A DNA stretch of 11,440 nt, taken from an uncultured Clostridia bacterium (lineage in GTDB: Bacteria > Bacillota > Clostridia > Oscillospirales > Acutalibacteraceae). Position 1 is the first letter of the stretch. Each line of letters opens with the position of its first letter. A model generated the notes under the pieces. It saw only the letters and a program-made list of their open reading frames with translations. It was not told where the DNA came from and ran no database searches. The position numbers were made by a program, and so were the translations under genes. The DNA lies in the NCBI GenBank assembly GCA_937912045.1, contig CALDPI010000034.1:1-11440 (forward strand), written 5' to 3'. Below are positions 6,927-11,440 of the stretch, piece after piece.

Positions 6927-7051
6927 TACATAATTTGACATAGCCAATATATTACCCCATAAACAACACTTGCAATTGTTCCATATGCAATTACGGGACC
7001 GGCGATTTTGAACATATTGGCACCAACGCCAAGAATGAAGCCTTCTGCTGC
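6926..7051 (-). pseudogene. Orphan 3' tail of spoVAC, copy B
   Basis: The minus strand encodes 41 residues and a stop matching the SpoVAC C-terminus (ILGVGANMFKIAGPVIAYG and the final YW). About 30 of 39 positions agree with the intact protein in this window. It has no start of its own and begins 23 bases after the stop of the AraC-sialidase gene. Its first codons (GCA GCA GAA GGC) replace the F-K-T-E-G of the intact gene, so the homology stops at the same codon as in copy A. Nucleotide differences from copy A and from the intact gene are mostly third-position, which means independent descent from working genes rather than a recent local duplication. Confidence 0.85.
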
Positions 7052-7074
7052 TGTCAATATAGGACACAGTAATT

Positions 7075-8742
7075 TCATATTTCATTAAGATCTAAAATGA
7101 ACAATACTGCTCCTCTTCTAATCCATTCAGAATAGCTTACGGTAGCGATAATATACAGTTTTCCGTCACTCTCGTATGCGCAAGGATAATGGCAAGCGGT
7201 AGCGTTTTTTATGTTAGTATTCTCCTTGTCAAAAAGGAGAATTTTTTTGTTAAAGTTTTTGCTATTTTTATCTGTAAAATATACAGCTAATTTTGAGCGG
7301 TCAAATTCATCGATATTAGCAACTAAATAATTTCGGCCACTAGATAGATTTCCAGCATAAATTTTAGATGAAACATACGGTATATCATGGTTATGCGCAC
7401 AACTCCAGTTTTCACCAAAATCCTTCGAAATATAAACAAGCGGGACCTTTCGCTGATCGTTCCGATTGAACATATAGAGAATATTATCAACACACATTAC
7501 CGAGATTTCAGGGTGAACAAGCTTTCTGCCATCTGGCAAATCACCGTTTTCTGCAATTTTTACAAGACGCCACTCGGCATCAATTTTACCGCTATCAGAA
7601 ATAAGCACTGCAGGAGTATTTGGAAAACCGTCCAGTTCACCAATTCTACCAGGCAACATCAGCTTTCCGTTTGGTAAATGTACAACATTTGTGTTTAATT
7701 TAAACGGAATGGGTTTAGACCACACAAGTTCAAATTTATCTGTTTGATTATTAAGTACATATAAATCCAAAGCGTGCATATGGTCGGGCGCAACCATTTG
7801 ATTGACAATCATATAAAGCTTATCATCGCAAATGCCATAGACCGGCGGACAATACATAATTCTTCCGCTTTTATCCTCGCAAATAACCTCTAAATCAGTC
7901 CAAGTCTTTCCACCGTCATAAGACCTTTTACCGCAAATGGGTGTATACCCTTTCAATTCTTCTTTTGGACAATTATACCACGATGCATATAAAACACCGT
8001 GATATTCTATAATTGCGGCTTCGTGTAGAAAACCGAATCTATCGTCAGGTTCATGCACCAATACAACTTCGGCATCATGTTTAAATTTCGATATATTTTT
8101 ATCAATAAAACCGATACCCGACATTTTTACAGCTAAAAGTATATCATTATAATCATAAAAATCGTGTAAGAAAACATCTTTATTTTGTGTTCTGAATAAG
8201 GTAGGTGAAATACCTATCATTTTTGTAAAGATTTCTGTGAAATAGCTTATATTATTGAAGCCGCAAAGAACGGCTATATCTGCAATCTTTTCATCAGTTT
8301 CTAAAAGCTTTCTCATTGCAATTTCAAGCCTTTTTTGAGTTCGAAATGTGTTAACGGTGATACCGTATTTATTTTTAAAGATATGGCACATATAATAATA
8401 GCTTATGTTAAGTTCTTCAGCAATTTTTTCAATACTTATGTCTTCAGTCAGATGATCTAAAATATAAGAACAAATAATTTTAATTAAGTCATTTTCTTTA
8501 TTAAATGAACATTCCTGACTTGTCTTTATTACATCAATAATAGATGCAAGAATATCAATATCACAATCGACTCTTTCATTGAATTTTCTTATATGATCAT
8601 CTAACTGGGTTGGATTAATATTACATTTTTCTAGACAATCCAATCTAAAATAATCAAAAATCGTTGATATTATATTTTCCTTTTCTATATTTTCTGCAAA
8701 TAGCATTGCAAGATTTCGACTATTCAAAATTTTACTATTCAT
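7075..8742 (-). CDS. AraC DNA-binding domain fused to a sialidase-like beta-propeller
   Basis: The 555-residue protein joins two domains rarely seen together. Residues 86-188 are a complete AraC double helix-turn-helix (ISIEKIAEELNISYYYM; IADIAVLCGFNNISYF; GISPTLFR). Residues 215-555 resemble the exo-sialidase/BNR-repeat propeller. S274-Y-D-G-G-K-T-W281 is a perfect Asp-box and S439-K-D-F-G-E-N-W446 is a degenerate one, with HEAAIIEYHGVLYASWYN preceding the first. No signal peptide is seen, so it is cytoplasmic. The propeller may sense a sugar that governs DNA binding, or may be a working glycosidase. I cannot place a sialidase arginine triad with confidence. The ATG at 8742 follows GGAGGG (8751-8756). 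It is downstream of spoVAC on the same strand, 77 bases away, and no sialic-acid genes are nearby. Confidence 0.82.
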   Translation of the reverse strand: MNSKILNSRNLAMLFAENIEKENIISTIFDYFRLDCLEKCNINPTQLDDHIRKFNERVDCDIDILASIIDVIKTSQECSFNKENDLIKIICSYILDHLTEDISIEKIAEELNISYYYMCHIFKNKYGITVNTFRTQKRLEIAMRKLLETDEKIADIAVLCGFNNISYFTEIFTKMIGISPTLFRTQNKDVFLHDFYDYNDILLAVKMSGIGFIDKNISKFKHDAEVVLVHEPDDRFGFLHEAAIIEYHGVLYASWYNCPKEELKGYTPICGKRSYDGGKTWTDLEVICEDKSGRIMYCPPVYGICDDKLYMIVNQMVAPDHMHALDLYVLNNQTDKFELVWSKPIPFKLNTNVVHLPNGKLMLPGRIGELDGFPNTPAVLISDSGKIDAEWRLVKIAENGDLPDGRKLVHPEISVMCVDNILYMFNRNDQRKVPLVYISKDFGENWSCAHNHDIPYVSSKIYAGNLSSGRNYLVANIDEFDRSKLAVYFTDKNSKNFNKKILLFDKENTNIKNATACHYPCAYESDGKLYIIATVSYSEWIRRGAVLFILDLNEI

Positions 8743-8819
8743 AAAATAAACCCTCCGTTTCGATTTCATTTTATCAAAGCGAAGGATCTTTTTCTATAAC
8801 AAATTTGCCGTATTCAGTT

Positions 8820-9263
8820 TTATAACACTTGTATTATCCAATAAACAACCCCATAAATTACACTTGCTACGGTGCCGTAGACGATGACGGGGCCTGCGAT
8901 TTTGAACATATTGGCGCCTACACCTAATACAAAGCCCTCTGTTTTAAACTCGATGGACGGGGAAACGACGGCGTTGGCAAAGCCTGTTATGGGCACAAGT
9001 GTTCCTGCGCCTGCGCGTTTTGCTATGTTGTCAAATATATGAAGTGCTGTGAAAAGCGCCGAAAGTGTAATGAGTGTGACGGGCACAAGCATCCGCGCGA
9101 CCTCGTCTATCAGCGACAGTGCCGTATAAAGCTCATACAAGAGCTGTCCGAGCATACATATAAATCCGCCCACAAGGTATGCCCACACAAAATCCTTAAG
9201 CTTTGGTGAGGGTGGCGACGCCTTTTTTACAAGCTTTCCGTATTCCTGTTCTGTTATATTCAT
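8820..9263 (-). CDS. spoVAC: Stage V sporulation protein AC
   Basis: The 147-residue membrane protein matches SpoVAC over its full length. It is part of the SpoVA channel in the spore inner membrane that moves dipicolinic acid in during sporulation and out in germination. The soluble N-terminus begins TEQEYGKLVKKASPPSP. Hydrophobic segments lie at about 25-45, 58-78, 88-101 and 121-145, and the conserved C-terminus contains GVGANMFKIAGP. The start at 9263 has GGCGGAG upstream (rather than 9320). spoVAC is usually followed by spoVAD and spoVAE; here it is followed by an AraC-sialidase gene and no terminator is seen. Its C-terminal 40 codons recur twice in the window as orphan tails. Confidence 0.93.
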   Translation of the reverse strand: MNITEQEYGKLVKKASPPSPKLKDFVWAYLVGGFICMLGQLLYELYTALSLIDEVARMLVPVTLITLSALFTALHIFDNIAKRAGAGTLVPITGFANAVVSPSIEFKTEGFVLGVGANMFKIAGPVIVYGTVASVIYGVVYWIIQVL

Positions 9264-9317
9264 TATATCATCTCCGCCATTATTGTTTGCCGCGCGGAGT
9301 TTTTTAATACATTTTTT

Positions 9318-9344
9318 CACACAAAAGTCTCTTTAACATAGTAT
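9318..9344 (+). promoter_or_regulatory. Possible mother-cell sporulation promoter (sigma-K type)
   Basis: CATAGTAT (9337-9344) fits the CATANNNT -10 of sigma-E/sigma-K. An AC at 9319-9320 sits 16 bases upstream, as in sigma-K promoters. It would drive the cysteine-rich gene at 9381. The -35 motif is only two or three bases, so this is tentative. Confidence 0.4.
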
Positions 9345-9368
9345 GGTATAGAAGTTTTTACTTACTAA
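9339..9368 (-). promoter_or_regulatory. spoVAC: Probable forespore promoter (sigma-G/F type) of spoVAC
   Basis: On the minus strand TTAGTA (9363-9368) and CATACTA (9339-9345) are 17 bases apart. CATACTA is the consensus -10 for sigma-G, and the -35 matches TGAATA at four of six positions. The spoVA genes are known to be transcribed in the forespore by this sigma factor. Confidence 0.6.
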
Positions 9369-9380
9369 GGAGGCTATTAC

Positions 9381-10175
9381 ATGGCAGATAACAACAATTT
9401 TAAAGAGGCCGTTTGCATTGATGCAGGCAGAGTTTACGACTCCTGCTGTGACCGTGACTGTCTGGAGGATTTGAGGTGCTATTTCCTTCCTGCAGACCAG
9501 GCGCTTATTAAGCGCGCACAGAGTGTCAAAACACGCTCTGCCGAGGTTCTCAACGTTTACATCGACGTTGAACCCGTCAGCTTTAACAGAGGATACTATT
9601 CCTGTGACCTTACATTCTTCTTCCTCGTTGAATTTGACCTGTTCATAACGCCGCACGCCGCTCCCACAACGATTCGCGGTATCGCGTATTTCAACAAGAA
9701 GGTAATTCTATACGGCAGTGACGGAAATGTTAAGGTATTCAGCAACAATGTTACATTAGAGGATGCAATGGATATGCAGATGGTGCGCACCACAAACACA
9801 CCGCGCTGTGTTGTGCAGAGTGTTGACCCCATTCCGCTTTCGGCAAGAATAGGCGAAATTCGCGACTGCTACGAGAGCACCTGCTGCATTCCGAACTGCA
9901 TTTGCGGCTGCCTTGGCGGTCAGGTAATGACCGAGCTTGAAAACGGCACACCCACAATCTTTGTAACGCTGGGACTTTTCACCATTGTTCAGCTTGAACG
10001 CCGGGTTCAGATGCTTATTCCTGCTTATGATTTCTGCATTCCCGAAAAGCAGTGCGACGACACAACAGACCACCCCTGCGACGTCTTTAGAAAAATTGAA
10101 TTCCCAACGGACGAATTCTTCCCCCCGAGACAGAGCGACTGTCCCGACCACTTTGGTTGCGGAACAGGCTGTTAG
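9381..10175 (+). CDS. Cysteine-rich conserved hypothetical protein, possibly spore-associated
   Basis: The 264-residue product has about 20 cysteines, many in pairs or close groups (DSCCDRDC near the start, ESTCCIPNCICGC near 175, GCGTGC at the end). No signal peptide or membrane helix is evident. The middle is a predicted beta-rich region (VLNVYIDVEPVSFNRGYYS, CDLTFFFLVEFDLF). I recognise the general look of a Clostridia hypothetical protein family but no known function. Divergence from spoVAC, a possible sigma-K-like promoter and the high cysteine content suggest a disulfide-cross-linked spore coat role; this is inference. The ribosome site AAGGAGG (9367-9373) supports the ATG at 9381. A strong terminator follows 5 bases after the stop. 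Confidence 0.75.
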   Translation: MADNNNFKEAVCIDAGRVYDSCCDRDCLEDLRCYFLPADQALIKRAQSVKTRSAEVLNVYIDVEPVSFNRGYYSCDLTFFFLVEFDLFITPHAAPTTIRGIAYFNKKVILYGSDGNVKVFSNNVTLEDAMDMQMVRTTNTPRCVVQSVDPIPLSARIGEIRDCYESTCCIPNCICGCLGGQVMTELENGTPTIFVTLGLFTIVQLERRVQMLIPAYDFCIPEKQCDDTTDHPCDVFRKIEFPTDEFFPPRQSDCPDHFGCGTGC

Positions 10176-10180
10176 TGTAT

Positions 10181-10218
10181 TTTAAAAATGCTCGGTGCCT
10201 GCACCGAGCATTTTTAAA
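10181..10218. terminator. Strong rho-independent terminator
   Basis: The 18-base arm starting TTTAAAAATGCTC (10181-10198) and its perfect complement (10201-10218) are separated by only CT. The GC core is flanked by A and T runs. It ends the cysteine-rich gene and could also stop transcription from the right. Confidence 0.92.
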
Positions 10219-10244
10219 GGTTGCCCGTTGCCTTATTTTACCTG

Positions 10245-10274
10245 TTGAAACCCCAAAGACAGATGCGATAAAAT
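10245..10274 (+). promoter_or_regulatory. Possible promoter of the mecA-like gene
   Basis: TTGAAA (10245-10250) and TAAAAT (10269-10274) are 18 bases apart, upstream of the ATG at 10296 and just downstream of a terminator, so the gene needs its own promoter here. Confidence 0.4.
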
Positions 10275-10295
10275 CATTATGTGGAGGAGTGGCCT

Positions 10296-10847
10296 ATGCT
10301 GTATGATTTACTTGGAGAGTGCGGACTTAAAATTACCCTTTCTGCTGTGGAAATATGCGATTATTTCGGTAGCTTTGAAGAACTGCGGTATGACAACGAA
10401 AACGCGCGCGCCGCGCTTGGTTGCATTTTAAAGCAGGCGGTGTGCGAAACCGACTTTTCTCTCTCGGGAGAGCGGCTTTTTATCAAGGTGCGCCCGACAG
10501 AGCAGGGCGGCTGCACCATTTGCTTTACGGTAACAGAGCGAAAAAAGCGCAAGCTGCGTCCTTCCTATCGCACATACATATATGAGTTTTGTGGCTGTGA
10601 AAATATGCTCTTGGCGTGTGAGCAGATAAAGCGGCTATCACACGCGGACACACCGCTTTGCATCTATCGGCGCGGTGATACATACCGACTGCTGATAGAG
10701 GAAAAGCACGTGAACCGCGCCATTTTAGCGCTCGGACCCGAATTTTCACAGCGTGTGCTCACAACCCACAAAGACAGCGAAAAAACAAAGGAGCATTGGT
10801 GCGCTGTTTGCACCAACACTCCTGTGAGTAAAATTATAGGCTTTTAA
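10296..10847 (+). CDS. MecA-like adaptor protein for the ClpC protease
   Basis: The 183-residue protein has the MecA layout. An N-terminal substrate-binding domain spans about 8-80 (LKITLSAVEICDYFGSFEEL, then LFIKVRPTE). A short basic linker follows, then a C-terminal ClpC-binding-like domain at about 92-150 (YIYEFCGCENMLLACEQIKRL, then GDTYRLLIEE). MecA delivers proteins such as competence regulators to ClpCP. It is shorter than B. subtilis MecA (218 residues). The start at 10296 has GGAGGAG (10283-10289) at ideal spacing; a GTG at 10281 lies at that ribosome site. The last 20 or so residues (EHWCAVCTNTPVSKIIGF) do not look like MecA and are encoded by DNA that also forms the terminator of the convergent gene, so the true end of the domain may lie earlier. 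Confidence 0.75.
   Translation: MLYDLLGECGLKITLSAVEICDYFGSFEELRYDNENARAALGCILKQAVCETDFSLSGERLFIKVRPTEQGGCTICFTVTERKKRKLRPSYRTYIYEFCGCENMLLACEQIKRLSHADTPLCIYRRGDTYRLLIEEKHVNRAILALGPEFSQRVLTTHKDSEKTKEHWCAVCTNTPVSKIIGF
10777..10823 (-). terminator. Terminator of the epimerase-like gene, inside mecA coding DNA
   Basis: AGGAG-CA-TTGGTGC (10789-10802) pairs with GCACCAA-CA-CTCCT (10810-10823), leaving a small internal CA/CA loop and a 7-base hairpin loop. On the minus strand it is followed by TTTGTTTTTTCG, a T-rich tract, so it acts for leftward transcription. It overlaps the last codons of the mecA-like gene. Confidence 0.75.
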
Positions 10848-10956
10848 TTTCTTTGACCGTTTTTGCTATATCGGCACTGCCGAGCACGTAACTACCTGCG
10901 ACGAGAACATCGACACCTGCGGCAACCGCTTCTTCCACAAATTTCGGGTCAAGCCT
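10834..10956 (-). pseudogene. 3' remnant of a ribulose-phosphate 3-epimerase-like gene
   Basis: The minus strand encodes 40 residues and a stop (FVEEAVAAGVDVLVAGSYVL, then IAKTVKEIKSL) that resemble the last strand and helix of ribulose-phosphate 3-epimerase, including the V-A-G-S phosphate-binding segment. It has its own downstream terminator, and its stop overlaps the end of mecA by 14 bases, so this 3' end looks native. The upstream part of the gene, perhaps 170 to 180 codons, is absent and htpG sequence takes its place. Another TIM-barrel epimerase is possible. Confidence 0.6.
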
Positions 10957-11440
10957 TTCAAAAGCATCAAAAATTCAGGAATTACCTCCTTGATGTTATC
11001 CGCAACGAATACCTGATTGTAATAAAGCTTTACCTGACCTTCAACAGTCTCATACTCGTTGGAAAGCTTAGGAAAGTAGAGAATACCCTTAAAATTGAGG
11101 GGATAATCCGCATTGATGTGAATGTGGAAGAGAGGCGCCTTGTAGTCAGAGAATACGCGGCTGTAGAAGTCTCTGTAATCCTCGTCCGTAGCTTCAGAGG
11201 GAGCCTTTTGCCAGAGCGGGAAGGTATCGTTTATAGGCTCTGCATCAGCTTTCGGCTCGTCATCCGCGTCCTCGAAATATATTTCAACAGGCATAAACGA
11301 GCAATATTTCTCAAGAATAGCGCGTATTTTGGATTTTGAGAGATACTCGCTCTCGCTCTCTGAAATATGCATTATAACGCTCGTGCCGCGCTCGGTGCGT
11401 TCTCCTGCGGAAAGCTCGTACTCACCACTCTCGGAGCATA
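10866..11440 (-). CDS. htpG: Truncated HtpG (Hsp90 chaperone), open at the 5' edge
   Basis: The reading frame enters from the right edge of the window and covers the end of the ATPase domain (ERTERGTSVIMHISES) and the first part of the middle domain (INDTFPLWQKAPSEATDEDY, then FVADNIKEVIPEFLMLLKG). HtpG folds client proteins in the cytosol in an ATP-dependent cycle. The match ends at LLKGL, where HtpG proteins normally continue with I-D-x-x-D-L-P-L-N-V-S-R. From about 10957 the frame runs out of phase through the epimerase remnant for roughly 28 junk residues to a TAG at 10866. More than 250 C-terminal residues, including the dimerisation domain, are missing, so the product should be non-functional if the join is real. 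Confidence 0.85.
   Translation of the reverse strand, partial: CSESGEYELSAGERTERGTSVIMHISESESEYLSKSKIRAILEKYCSFMPVEIYFEDADDEPKADAEPINDTFPLWQKAPSEATDEDYRDFYSRVFSDYKAPLFHIHINADYPLNFKGILYFPKLSNEYETVEGQVKLYYNQVFVADNIKEVIPEFLMLLKGLTRNLWKKRLPQVSMFSSQVVTCSAVPI

Noticed and set aside
6852..7085. 77-codon minus-strand open frame over tail B
   Set aside because: It is out of frame with the SpoVAC match and runs through hairpin T3; its translation has no recognisable pattern.
9756..10151. 131-codon minus-strand open frame
   Set aside because: Shadow of the cysteine-rich gene, no ribosome site.
10863..11339. 158-codon plus-strand open frame at the right end
   Set aside because: Antisense to the HtpG match, which is unambiguous on the other strand.

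Overview
The window looks like chromosomal DNA of an endospore-forming member of the Bacillota, probably an uncultured, gut-type Clostridia. The support is a complete spoVAC, a MecA-like adaptor, a Clostridia-type HtpG segment, strong purine-rich ribosome binding sites, and sporulation-type promoter motifs. Base composition and codon use change between neighbouring genes: the AraC-sialidase gene and the second AraC gene are very AT-rich, while the recombinase, cysteine-rich, mecA and htpG stretches are richer in GC. The DNA therefore looks like a mosaic of several sources.

Layout. At 19-1723, a mosaic tyrosine-recombinase gene (minus) diverges from an AraC regulator (plus). At 1838-4078, a LysR regulator (minus) diverges from an octopine/nopaline-dehydrogenase-family gene (plus). 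At 4259-6898, an operon of a PIG3-type quinone oxidoreductase and a type I dehydroquinase-like protein (minus) diverges from a second AraC regulator (plus). At 7075-8742 lies one gene joining an AraC DNA-binding domain to a sialidase-like beta-propeller. At 8820-9263 is intact spoVAC (minus), diverging from a cysteine-rich, probably spore-associated gene (9381-10175). A mecA-like gene (10296-10847) then meets the 3' end of a ribulose-phosphate-3-epimerase-like gene, whose 5' part is replaced by a truncated htpG running off the right edge.

Main observation. The 3' end of spoVAC recurs without the rest of the gene. Two tails of about 40 codons (4112-4240 and 6926-7051) and one possible 7-codon vestige (1746-1769) lie in the same orientation as the intact gene. 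Each abuts a 13-bp-stem hairpin of one sequence family (1713-1742, 4084-4113, 6897-6926), and each hairpin sits at the stop codon of a plus-strand gene. The region therefore reads as repeated units: spoVAC tail, minus-strand gene or genes, divergent plus-strand gene, hairpin. The tails differ from each other mostly at synonymous or conservative positions, so each seems to descend from a working spoVAC. One reading is stepwise insertion of regulator-enzyme modules at the 3' end of spoVAC, each displacing the previous tail. The only recombinase in view is the mosaic gene at the left edge.

Caution. The recombinase appears to be stitched from three or four families at shared short motifs, and htpG is joined to the epimerase fragment at a 12-nt word identical to part of the hairpin arm. 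This could be real illegitimate recombination, but an assembly chimera or a computer-composed sequence must be ruled out first. The well-supported intact genes (both AraC, LysR, the opine-dehydrogenase-like gene, quinone oxidoreductase, dehydroquinase-like, spoVAC, mecA-like) do not depend on this question.
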